Below, in pieces: positions 7,794 through 15,783 of a stretch of 64,000 nt of DNA. Each line of letters begins with the position of its first letter. The stretch's first letter is position 1. The notes under the pieces are model-generated. The model saw only the letters and a list, made by a program, of their open reading frames with translations. It was not told the origin of the DNA and ran no database searches. The stretch is from Synechococcales cyanobacterium C42_A2020_086 (GTDB lineage Bacteria > Cyanobacteriota > Cyanobacteriia > Elainellales > Elainellaceae), in the NCBI GenBank assembly GCA_015272325.1, contig JACYLU010000021.1, forward strand, positions 1 through 64,000, read 5' to 3'. Position numbers and translations under genes: made by a program.

Positions 7794-9020
7794 TTGATTG
7801 TTGAGTTGCAAGCAGCTGCAATTGCCTGCTTAGACTTGCACCAGTCCCAACGGTGCCAGGCTATTCCAACACTGTCGGTTCTACGCGGTAAGGTTATTGC
7901 TGCGCGTGACCTTTGGATCCGATGGTCGGAGCAGTCCCATCGATTGACCGGAGTGGGCGTGTATACCTCGATCGCTGCCCTCTTGGAGACGTGGCTAACG
8001 GCGATCGTCCGCCACGATGACCTGCAATCGCGGATTCTGCAAAAAATCGCTGCTCTAGCGAATCAACCCGCCGCAGAGCTGGCTACTTGGTTAGCCAGGA
8101 CGAGCGACTACCAACGTCAGTTGTTTTGGCAGCAGTTAGCCCCCCTTGCCGAGGATGTTGATCGGTGGCGATCGCTGCTCGACTGGCTTTCTCCTGCCCC
8201 AAACTTAGTACCGCAAACTAAGCCATTCAGGAGTGAGGACTCCTCGGACGCCCTGGCTGTTTTTGCCACGGTGGCAAGGCTGTTTCCATCAACGGAAGTG
8301 CCGGGGTTATTGGTGCTACTGCCTGAGGGGGGTGATCGGGCAGGAACGGCGCTGCAGGCGATTATCCAGTTGACCGAAACGGCACCGCAGTTCCCGGTAG
8401 GCTTAGTGCTGACCGCATCTCAAGTTCAAACCCTGCTGGATGGGATGCCCGAATCCAAAATCAAAGCAATGCTGCGGAGTGGACTGATTGAGGTTCCTGC
8501 TCTTGAACCCAGCAGCATTCGGCAGTGGTTGCACGATCGCAGTGGCACTGACAAGCAACTACAGCCCCTGCTGCACTTGGCGGAAACCTACGGTGCTACT
8601 CCAGAACTGCTGGACAGCGCACTGACGCTGCTGGCCCCAGCCAACCAACCCCCAACAGAGGAGGCTGACACTCGCTACCGCAGCGAAGCAGAGCGTTTTT
8701 TGGCTCAGTACCTTGAGGCTCGACCGACAACCATGGGTCGGTTTCAGGTGAATGCTCGACTGGACATCGACTTCGGTAATCGCCCGATGGAGGTGGATTT
8801 CCTTGATGCAGCGTCTAAAATCGTGATTGAGCTGGATGGCTACTATCATTTTCAGTCTCTTGACAACTATCGCCGCGATCGCTGCAAAGATCGGCTTTTG
8901 CAACAGCAAGGCTTCCTGGTTCTGCGTTTCCTCTCAGAAGATATTGTCAGCGACCTGGAGGGTATTCTAGATGCCATTGACCAGGCGATCGCCTCGCGCC
9001 CTTCTTCCGTCGTTCTCTAA
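7794..9020 (+). CDS. DUF559-type (Vsr-like) nuclease with large N-terminal domain
   Basis: 408 residues from a TTG start; no better ATG is present. The last ~100 residues (about 305-400) are a DUF559 domain: RPMEVDFLD, then VIELDGYYHF, then RRDRCKDRLLQQQGF and LRFLSEDI. The E-V-D-F ... I-E-L-D-G pattern gives the acidic residues of a Vsr-like PD-(D/E)xK nuclease. The first ~300 residues are unrecognised, helical, with a VPGLLVLLP-GLVLTA alternation that could be a degenerate nucleotide-binding-like sheet. First gene of a tight plus-strand set of three (9 and 11 bp gaps). Likely the cutting component of the cassette. Confidence 0.75.
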   Translation: MIVELQAAAIACLDLHQSQRCQAIPTLSVLRGKVIAARDLWIRWSEQSHRLTGVGVYTSIAALLETWLTAIVRHDDLQSRILQKIAALANQPAAELATWLARTSDYQRQLFWQQLAPLAEDVDRWRSLLDWLSPAPNLVPQTKPFRSEDSSDALAVFATVARLFPSTEVPGLLVLLPEGGDRAGTALQAIIQLTETAPQFPVGLVLTASQVQTLLDGMPESKIKAMLRSGLIEVPALEPSSIRQWLHDRSGTDKQLQPLLHLAETYGATPELLDSALTLLAPANQPPTEEADTRYRSEAERFLAQYLEARPTTMGRFQVNARLDIDFGNRPMEVDFLDAASKIVIELDGYYHFQSLDNYRRDRCKDRLLQQQGFLVLRFLSEDIVSDLEGILDAIDQAIASRPSSVVL

Positions 9021-9029
9021 TTCGGAGGC

Positions 9030-10106
9030 ATGATGCTCTCACTTCGCCCCATTTCCCTGGCAGAGCTGCTGCTGAGCCGCTTACTCCTGGCTGATGCCAA
9101 CGGCATGACTGTCAGCGATCTAAAAACTGCCCTCAAGCCGATCGCGGGTAGTGAACTCTCCAACACTGCTTACACTGAGAAAATTGAAGCCGCCCTAGCT
9201 CGCCTGAGAGAGCAAGGTTACGTTCAGCCAGTCACCCCGTCCCGCTACCAAATCAGTGACCCAGGGCGACAGCAGATCCTCGGCACCCTCCGACTCCACT
9301 CCTTGCCCTCCAAACTCCAGTGGAAAACCCTCAAGAATACCGACTGGATTGCCTACGCCCTCGATCTGCCGGCCCTCTCCCCTGAAACCCGCAAGCAACT
9401 GGCAGAGGCTGATCGGCTGCGGGCGGCAATTTTGCGCCGGGGCTTCAACCTTTCAATCGCGCCCTTCAGCACCCTCACCAAAGCCCGCGATGCCCTGCTG
9501 TGGCAGCATTTGTGCAGTCCCAAAACCGCTGAAAACCTCAACGCCCATCTCTCAGAGCTGCAAGCGCAGCCCTTCAACCAGACCACAGTCATGGCTGCCC
9601 TGCTGAATGACCTGCTCCAAGCTTCCAAGCCCTTACCGTGGGACAAGGCTCTGCCGCAGCTAGTGGCTAAGGTCGCCGAGGCGAAACGCACCACTCCTGA
9701 CGAACTCCGCATTGCCATCCTGCGTCACGCTGTGGATATCTCTGAGCCGGCTACGTCTGAGGAACGCACTCCCTCGGAAACCGATTCCGCTGACACGGTT
9801 CCTCCACCAACTCTATCGGATGAAGACTTCGCCAAACTGACCCTCGAAGCGGCCCGATCCACACAAGCAGGACGATTGGGCGACTCCAAAGTCTTTATCT
9901 CGCGGGTCTGGGAAACTTTCCAGAAACAGCATCCAAACCTAGGTATTACTCTAGAAGACTTCAAAAAACGTCTGATCGCTGCGAATCAGCAGCGAAAACT
10001 TGATTTGAGTCGGGCTGACTTAGCCTACGCTCTGGAGACCGAGGATGTATCCGCCTCTGAAATTCGGCACCTCAACAGCACATTCCACTTTATTCGTCTT
10101 GACTAG
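9030..10106 (+). CDS. Unknown protein with winged-helix-like ends
   Basis: 358 residues; GGAGG lies immediately upstream, with tandem ATGs at 9030 and 9033. Residues about 10-85 look like a winged helix: helix LAELLLSRLLLADANGMTVS, a recognition-helix-like IEAALARLREQGYV and a wing ending in SRYQISDPGR. Residues about 265-358 look like a second helical/winged unit. The centre (100-240) is Leu- and Ala-rich helix and the linker around 240-265 is acidic and Ser/Thr-rich. No family recognised. Placed between a nuclease and an ATPase, it is probably a DNA-recognition or bridging subunit (inference). Confidence 0.6.
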   Translation: MMLSLRPISLAELLLSRLLLADANGMTVSDLKTALKPIAGSELSNTAYTEKIEAALARLREQGYVQPVTPSRYQISDPGRQQILGTLRLHSLPSKLQWKTLKNTDWIAYALDLPALSPETRKQLAEADRLRAAILRRGFNLSIAPFSTLTKARDALLWQHLCSPKTAENLNAHLSELQAQPFNQTTVMAALLNDLLQASKPLPWDKALPQLVAKVAEAKRTTPDELRIAILRHAVDISEPATSEERTPSETDSADTVPPPTLSDEDFAKLTLEAARSTQAGRLGDSKVFISRVWETFQKQHPNLGITLEDFKKRLIAANQQRKLDLSRADLAYALETEDVSASEIRHLNSTFHFIRLD

Positions 10107-10117
10107 GGCCAATTCCG

Positions 10118-13100
10118 ATGAATGCTGATCCAAAATTTGAGGCCTTTTGCTCTCATCAGGCACTGGACGTTTTTCATGCCGTTACCCATCAGCATCAGAT
10201 TTGGCAGCCAGACCTGTATGACGTTGAGACGATTCATCCCGAAGCTCGTGCAGCCTACGATCGGCTACTCAACCGCGTTGGTAGCTCCACCGTCGATTCT
10301 GGGCGTATCCTGTTGCTACTAGGGGAATCAGGGGCAGGTAAAACCCATTTGATGCGCGTATTTCGCAACCAAACCCACGAACAGCGCAAGGGATTCTTCA
10401 GCTACATGCAGATGACCTCTGCAGTGTCGAATTACGCCCGCTATGTTCTGAAAAACACGATCGACTCCTTCGAGAAGCCATACTACGAGCCATCAGGAAC
10501 CAACACAGGACTGGTTGAGCTTTCTAATACCCTGGCCGAAAGTTCAGGTGTGATGACGCCGAGCGAACTGGTGAGGCTGCGAGAAGACAACTTATCCCAA
10601 GGAGAACTAATCGACTTAATTTACGAAGTTGCCGATCGGGTGGTTGCTGTCCCCCAGTTTAACGGGATCGATCTCGACCTGATTCGGGCATTGTTGTACC
10701 TGCAGCCGGGCCAGCCTGCCATCACTGGTAAGGTCTTGAAATGGCTGCGTGGTGAAACGCTCGCCCCCTACGACAGTAAGGTTCTGGGTGGAATTGCCTC
10801 ACGCGACCAAGAGGACGACCCGCTGCGAATCTTGCAGTCCTTTGCATTGCTCATTCAAGCAGTCACTGGCGGAGCGTTTGTGATTTGCCTAGATCAGCTA
10901 GAAGATATCCACACTCTGCATGGGGCAGATGACGTTGGCCTACGTTTTCGGCAGACGATCCAGACAATGGTGACGATTGCCGAGATTCCTAATGTCATTG
11001 TGGTGCTCTCCTGCCTAGAGAATTTTTACGACCTGCTAAAGCCGCACCTACCAAAATCTCATCTCGATCGTCTGGAGCTAGATCCAGTTCCCATCAGCCT
11101 GAAAGCTCGCCGGTCAGAGGATGAGGTCAGGCAGATTATCGCTCGGCGACTGCAAAATCTTTACGAAGTGGCGGGAGCCCCGATTAACGACAGCAATGCC
11201 CTTTACCCATTCCCTGAAGGAACCGCTGAAACGCTAGCAGGCCAGACTACTCGCGATGTACTGGAATGGTGTCGTGCCCAGCGCGAGAAGAGCATCGTAA
11301 CAGGGCTACTTCCTGTCATAGATTCTGTTGTGCCACCTCCACCACCGCCACCGCCATCCGATTTTGAGCTGAGTCAGCTTTGGAATGACTACAAGACCAA
11401 GAGCTTTGAGCTGCCAGAGGACGATCGGGGCTTACTCAACCTGCTTGCCAGCAGTATCCTGCGCTGTGGGCAAGAACTGGGTTACGACAGTCGCTACTTG
11501 TCTACCCAGCTCCATGGTGACTACCTAGCAGTAGACCTGGATTTAGGGTCAAATAATTTTGAGCAATCGCTACTGCTAGGGCTGTGTCAAAAACCCTCGC
11601 AGGGTGGTGTCTTAGCCAGGCAAATTCGTGCACTACAACAAGCGGCTGGCAATCGGATTCCAGTAGCCCTGCGCTCCACAGAATTTCCTAGCAATCCTAA
11701 GACTAAGATTGCTCAGCAGTTGGGTGAGTTTATTACCCAGGGAGGTCGCCGCGCCCATGTGGCTAATGCGGACTGGCGGACAATGGTGGCGATTCAGAGC
11801 TTCGAGCAGCAGTATGGCGATCGCCCCGATTACTCTGCTTGGCTCCAGACTGAAAAACCCCTGGCGCAACTGCCCTCGCTCAAGCACATCCTGGACTTAG
11901 ACAGGTGGACTGCCCCCGTTGTTAGTCCAATCTCGACTCCAACTCAAACTCCAACTCCATCCCCTTCACCAAGCCCAGAGCCAGTCTCCCCTCAGCCTCT
12001 GCCGCCTGACCCAATGGCACCCATTCCCTTGGGACATACTCGCACCGCCGCGCCAACCCCAGTGGCACTGCCCCGGGAAGCCCTAGTGCGCCACGCAGCG
12101 TTTCTAGGTGGTTCCGGCAGCGGCAAAACCACCCTGGCTCTGACGCTGATCGAGCAACTGCTGCTGCGGGGGGTACCTGCAATTCTGCTCGATCGCAAGG
12201 GAGATCTGTGCAGCTACGCCAACCCCGAAGCTTGGGACAAGCCCGCGGATGATCCGATCGTGATGGCCCAAAGGCAATTGCTGCGCGATCGCATTGAGGT
12301 CACCCTCTACACCCCTGGCACGCTGGACGGCGTGGGGCGACCCTTAAGCCTTCCCCTTGCCCCAGCTGGTTTGGGGCAGCTACCGAGCTTGGAGCGGAAG
12401 CAACTGGCGAACTACTGCGCTGCTGCTCTCGGCGGCATCATGAACTACAAATCATCAGGGCTAGATAAAACTCGGATGGCTATTTTGGGACAGGCGATCG
12501 CGGTCCTCAGTGACCTCCAGCCCGATACCCCTCTAAGCATCGATCGGCTGATTGCGTTTATCAATGAGCAAGACCCACTGCTGGTAAACGCAATCGGTGT
12601 CCTAGATACAAAGCAATGCCTCAAGCTGTCCCAAGATCTCCAGACCCTTAGCCTCATGGCGGGGCACCTGTTCAACTCTCAATCTGAACCCCTGTCTACT
12701 GAGCAGCTCTTGACTGCAACTCAGCCCCAAAAAACCCGACTCTCCATCATCAACCTGGGCAGCTTGGGCGACAATGCCAACATCCTGTTTTGGGTATCGC
12801 AGTTTCTGCTCGACCTAGGTCGCTACGCCAAGCACCACCCCTCTGGACAGCTCCAGGCAGTGGTGTTGTTTGACGAAGCCGATCTGTATCTGCCTGCCCA
12901 GAGCAAACCTTCCACCAAAGAGCCAATGGAGAGCTTACTGAAGCGGGCGCGCTCTGCTGGGCTGGGCATCCTGCTGGCCACCCAAAGCCCCGGCGATCTG
13001 GACTATCGCTGCCGAGACCAAATCTCCTCCTGGTTTGTCGGCAAGATTAAGGAAACCACTGCCCTCAACAAGCTGAAACCCATGCTGAGCGAAGCCAAAA

Positions 13101-13267
13101 TCGACATCACGAGTAAGTTACCCAATCAACAGGTCGGCGAATTCTTCTTAATCCATGATGGAGAAGTCACTAGTCTCAAGGCAAATCGCTCTCTAATTCA
13201 GGCTGAACAGGTTCCCCTGGAGAAGATTCAAACCCTTGCAGCTACTTTTGCTACTTTTGCTAATTAG
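10118..13267 (+). CDS. Double ATPase: AAA-type N-half fused to HerA/FtsK-like C-half
   Basis: 1049 residues with two complete P-loops. N-terminal half: Walker A GESGAGKT at 69-76 and a Walker-B-like FVICLDQLEDI near 255. C-terminal half: Walker A GGSGSGKT at 664-671, then ILLDRKGDL, Walker B VVLFDEAD at 915-922, and a sensor-like ILLATQSPGDLDY, all typical of HerA/DUF87 hexameric DNA translocases. The halves are joined by proline-rich linkers (poly-Pro near 407-415 and a TPTPSPSPSP run near 607-640). Third gene of the cassette, 11 bp after the previous stop. Likely the motor of a DNA-acting complex with the DUF559 nuclease. Not matched by me to any named defence system. Confidence 0.75.
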   Translation: MNADPKFEAFCSHQALDVFHAVTHQHQIWQPDLYDVETIHPEARAAYDRLLNRVGSSTVDSGRILLLLGESGAGKTHLMRVFRNQTHEQRKGFFSYMQMTSAVSNYARYVLKNTIDSFEKPYYEPSGTNTGLVELSNTLAESSGVMTPSELVRLREDNLSQGELIDLIYEVADRVVAVPQFNGIDLDLIRALLYLQPGQPAITGKVLKWLRGETLAPYDSKVLGGIASRDQEDDPLRILQSFALLIQAVTGGAFVICLDQLEDIHTLHGADDVGLRFRQTIQTMVTIAEIPNVIVVLSCLENFYDLLKPHLPKSHLDRLELDPVPISLKARRSEDEVRQIIARRLQNLYEVAGAPINDSNALYPFPEGTAETLAGQTTRDVLEWCRAQREKSIVTGLLPVIDSVVPPPPPPPPSDFELSQLWNDYKTKSFELPEDDRGLLNLLASSILRCGQELGYDSRYLSTQLHGDYLAVDLDLGSNNFEQSLLLGLCQKPSQGGVLARQIRALQQAAGNRIPVALRSTEFPSNPKTKIAQQLGEFITQGGRRAHVANADWRTMVAIQSFEQQYGDRPDYSAWLQTEKPLAQLPSLKHILDLDRWTAPVVSPISTPTQTPTPSPSPSPEPVSPQPLPPDPMAPIPLGHTRTAAPTPVALPREALVRHAAFLGGSGSGKTTLALTLIEQLLLRGVPAILLDRKGDLCSYANPEAWDKPADDPIVMAQRQLLRDRIEVTLYTPGTLDGVGRPLSLPLAPAGLGQLPSLERKQLANYCAAALGGIMNYKSSGLDKTRMAILGQAIAVLSDLQPDTPLSIDRLIAFINEQDPLLVNAIGVLDTKQCLKLSQDLQTLSLMAGHLFNSQSEPLSTEQLLTATQPQKTRLSIINLGSLGDNANILFWVSQFLLDLGRYAKHHPSGQLQAVVLFDEADLYLPAQSKPSTKEPMESLLKRARSAGLGILLATQSPGDLDYRCRDQISSWFVGKIKETTALNKLKPMLSEAKIDITSKLPNQQVGEFFLIHDGEVTSLKANRSLIQAEQVPLEKIQTLAATFATFAN

Positions 13268-13410
13268 GCGCCTTAGCTTTTGAATTTGCGATTTTGGACT
13301 GGGAAGTCTGACTGTACCATGCATTCAACGGCCTGTCTGCCTCATCCCCCCCATTGCAATTAGTATCACCCTGGATGCAGACTGGTTGAGGGGTCATGCG
13401 ATCGCCCGCA

Positions 13411-13548
13411 TCACCATCTCCTCTGTCCCCTGACTATGACGGTATAGCAGCACTCCAACTGATCGCGGGTGAGGCGTTCACGTAGTGGCTCTGAAAGAGC
13501 ATCGCCACTCGCTAGCGAAGGTAATTGCAGGAGTTGTTCAGTCGTCAT
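13411..13548 (-). pseudogene. Uma2-family N-terminal fragment (45 codons)
   Basis: ATG at 13548 to TGA at 13411-13413. The product closely matches the start of the broken Uma2 at 7.4 kb (LASGDALSEPLRERLTR, with the adjoining Leu-rich helix), then runs into unrelated residues and a stop. It overlaps the end of the intact Uma2 gene at 13538. It carries the right copy of the 42-bp direct repeat. Confidence 0.65.
13465..13506. repeat. 42-bp direct repeat, right copy
   Basis: Identical to 7371-7412 and in the same orientation; see that entry. The intervening 6.1 kb holds the three-gene nuclease/ATPase cassette. Confidence 0.85.
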
Positions 13549-14152
13549 GGCAGTCGGGAGGCGGCGGAGGAGGTTCTAGCGTCACGTCTTCATACAAGTC
13601 GGAGAGGGGAGCGGTCCAGTTGAGGCTAATGAATTGCACCGTGCCCTCAGCGGAGGTGTAGGACTGCCAGAGCCACTGCCCCGCATCGCTGCGACGAAAA
13701 CACTCCACGCGCTGCTGACGGGTATTGACCAGGACGTATTCTTGCAAGCTGTCGAGGGTTTGATAGTGGATAAATTTGTCGCCTCGGTCAAAGGCTTCGG
13801 TGGAGTCAGATAGCACCTCCACAATTAGACAGGGAAAGCGCTTGTAGATCGAAGTTTCCTGGTCGCGCGGGTCGCAGGTAACGAAGACATCAGGATAGTA
13901 GAAACAATTGCAGGCATCGAGGCGGACTTTCATATCTGAGATGTAGACCCGGCATCCAGTTCCCCGCAGGTGGGAGCGGAGCAGGGAAAAAATGTTGCCA
14001 GCAATTGTTACATGGGCGTCACTGGCTCCAGCCATCGCCACCACTTGCCCGTTGATGTACTCGTGTTTAACGGGGCTGCGGGCCTCAAGCTGGAGGTAGT
14101 CGTCTGGGGTGAGGTGGGGCGGCTGAGCAGCGGTGATCATAGTGGCGGGCAA
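13538..14152 (-). CDS. Uma2-family (DUF820) protein
   Basis: 204 residues, full length for the family. Shows the usual order: LTPDDYLQLE and HEYINGQVVAMAGAS near the N-terminus, YPDVFVTC (PD of the nuclease-like fold), LIVEVLSDSTEAFDRGDKF (ExL/ExV strand) and the YVLVNTRQQRVECF strand. Uma2 proteins adopt a PD-(D/E)xK-like fold; their cellular role is poorly known. The C-terminus ends in a short poly-Pro run. An alternative ATG lies at 14140. Confidence 0.85.
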   Translation of the reverse strand: MPATMITAAQPPHLTPDDYLQLEARSPVKHEYINGQVVAMAGASDAHVTIAGNIFSLLRSHLRGTGCRVYISDMKVRLDACNCFYYPDVFVTCDPRDQETSIYKRFPCLIVEVLSDSTEAFDRGDKFIHYQTLDSLQEYVLVNTRQQRVECFRRSDAGQWLWQSYTSAEGTVQFISLNWTAPLSDLYEDVTLEPPPPPPDCHDD

Positions 14153-14278
14153 CCCTCAAGTTTAATGGGCTTTCAGGCGTTGGCCGTGGCGTTGATCGTA
14201 TTCTATCAGGGCAGTCTGGGCGAATTCTCTATGAGACAATGAGCCGAACGCCTCAGTTAATGCTGCTGGTATCGTAAA

Positions 14279-14299
14279 ATTCCTGTGTCATGCAGGAAT
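14279..14299 (-). terminator. Probable intrinsic terminator of the BREX-like operon
   Basis: ATTCCTG (14279-14285) and CAGGAAT (14293-14299) form a 7-bp stem with a 7-nt loop. Read on the minus strand, the stem is followed by TTTT. It lies about 25 bp beyond the brxL stop codon, where a terminator for the 23-kb operon would be expected. Confidence 0.5.
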
Positions 14300-14322
14300 C
14301 AACATAGTCACCATTGTTGACT

Positions 14323-15783
14323 CTATACCACCTCCACAGTAATGGACTGGCCCAATGACTCAAACTCGGAATCTAGGCGATAAAGTACGTTGCGAATCAG
14401 TTGACGCAGTCTCAGAGCAGGGAACAGACAATCACGTTCATAGTCTGCCACAGTCAATTCAAGATGCGGGTAAAGGATCTTGAGGAATCCAGAAGCAGAT
14501 TTCAGAATGCTGTTTTGATCTCGAACGGTAGAGGTGTGGTCAAATTTTGTGTGCTGTTGAGCATAGGTCAAATAACGATTATCTCTGCGTAAACTTAGCA
14601 GTGCCTCCCCAAAGAAATCCATTTTTAGCCCAACTTGCAAGGCTGCCATCTCTCGACTAAATTTAGGAATTTCCCAGCCAGGAATAATCCCAGAAAACCG
14701 ATCTAAAAAGGCAGTTTCCATCAGAAAACTGGGCAGATCAGCCAAGAGATTATTCGCATTGCGAGGCTGTAATTGGGCATCTAGCTCAATATTTCCCAGC
14801 ATAACCAAAGAACAATCGCTTGCGATATCAGCAAATCCCGCACGATTATATCGTCCGCTGGCCAAGTAGTTTTTTAATGGCCCAATGATTTCATCCGGAT
14901 CTTCAAACGTGAGACTTTGAATTTCATCCAAAACGACAACATCATGGCGACCTAGGAGTCCAATCTCTTTCGTACTGCCATTGATAAACAATTGAGAAGG
15001 GGTCACCTTGCCACCACTGACTAGGGCAACTTTATTGCTTACATTTTCATAAACATAGCTCTTCCCTGTTCCCTTGGGTGCTAGCTCCATAACATGATAG
15101 TTAGACTCCACCAGAGGCAAGAGCCTCGCAAGCATCCATATCTTGGCGTTATGAGTATATCGAGGATGTGCTGGGTTGTATCCCATCGAGCAAAGCATTA
15201 AATCTCGCCACTCATCGATCGTTAACTGGGAGCGCGCCCGTTCATAGGCTGATAGATCAACTGCGGAGCATTGAAAAGGATCAAAATTTACGATTTCTGG
15301 GGTTCCGTCTGTTCGCAGACTCAGGGAGATTTTTCCCCATAGCCCTTGCCGCAACAACATCTCATGTTGCTCAATAATAGAAATTGGAATAGCGCAGTTG
15401 TGAATATTTAAGACAGGGATACTAGCCATAGGGTCTGGAATTATGCCCCTATTCGCAGCTAGCTTGACCCGCACCTTAAGGAGCGCAATTAATTTATATA
15501 TTTCACCTTGTGTAAGCTTAAACAGAATAACGTTTTTGTCGTCCTTTCTTGGAAAAGCTTTACTGACAAAGTTGTTAATTTTCTCAGCTTCAAACTGCTG
15601 CAACGCTCCATTGCCAGGAACAATTTTGTCCAATAGCCATTCAGCCACAAAACTGGGAACTCCAGCCGCTGTTAGTCCGCTGGAGGGAAGGCGGGTCTTG
15701 TCAATACATAAATTTCCAAAAACCTGTCGAATGCGATCGCTATCGTAGGACATAGGCCTGGTTAAGCTGTTATAGGAAGTCAT
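14323..15783 (-). CDS. brxL: BrxL, BREX AAA+ ATPase lacking the Lon-like C-terminal domain
   Basis: About 486 residues. The N-terminus (VFGNLCIDKTRL, then GVPSFVAEWLLDK) matches the BrxL family DNA-binding region. The AAA core has Walker A APKGTGKS near 235-242, Walker B VVVLDEIQS near 283-290 and VMLGNI near 327. Family members I know are about 650-700 residues with a Lon-protease-like C-terminal domain; this one stops after RQLIRNVLYRLDSEFE and lacks it. The stop is clean and followed by a terminator-like hairpin, so this may be a natural short form. The ATG at 15783 overlaps the pglZ fusion gene by 14 bp, arguing for coupled translation. Last gene of the operon. Confidence 0.88.
   Translation of the reverse strand: MTSYNSLTRPMSYDSDRIRQVFGNLCIDKTRLPSSGLTAAGVPSFVAEWLLDKIVPGNGALQQFEAEKINNFVSKAFPRKDDKNVILFKLTQGEIYKLIALLKVRVKLAANRGIIPDPMASIPVLNIHNCAIPISIIEQHEMLLRQGLWGKISLSLRTDGTPEIVNFDPFQCSAVDLSAYERARSQLTIDEWRDLMLCSMGYNPAHPRYTHNAKIWMLARLLPLVESNYHVMELAPKGTGKSYVYENVSNKVALVSGGKVTPSQLFINGSTKEIGLLGRHDVVVLDEIQSLTFEDPDEIIGPLKNYLASGRYNRAGFADIASDCSLVMLGNIELDAQLQPRNANNLLADLPSFLMETAFLDRFSGIIPGWEIPKFSREMAALQVGLKMDFFGEALLSLRRDNRYLTYAQQHTKFDHTSTVRDQNSILKSASGFLKILYPHLELTVADYERDCLFPALRLRQLIRNVLYRLDSEFESLGQSITVEVV

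Noticed and set aside
10118-13267. DptF/DptH of the Dnd restriction complex
   Set aside because: No DptF/DptG-like neighbours and the domain order differs; only the general HerA-like half is shared.
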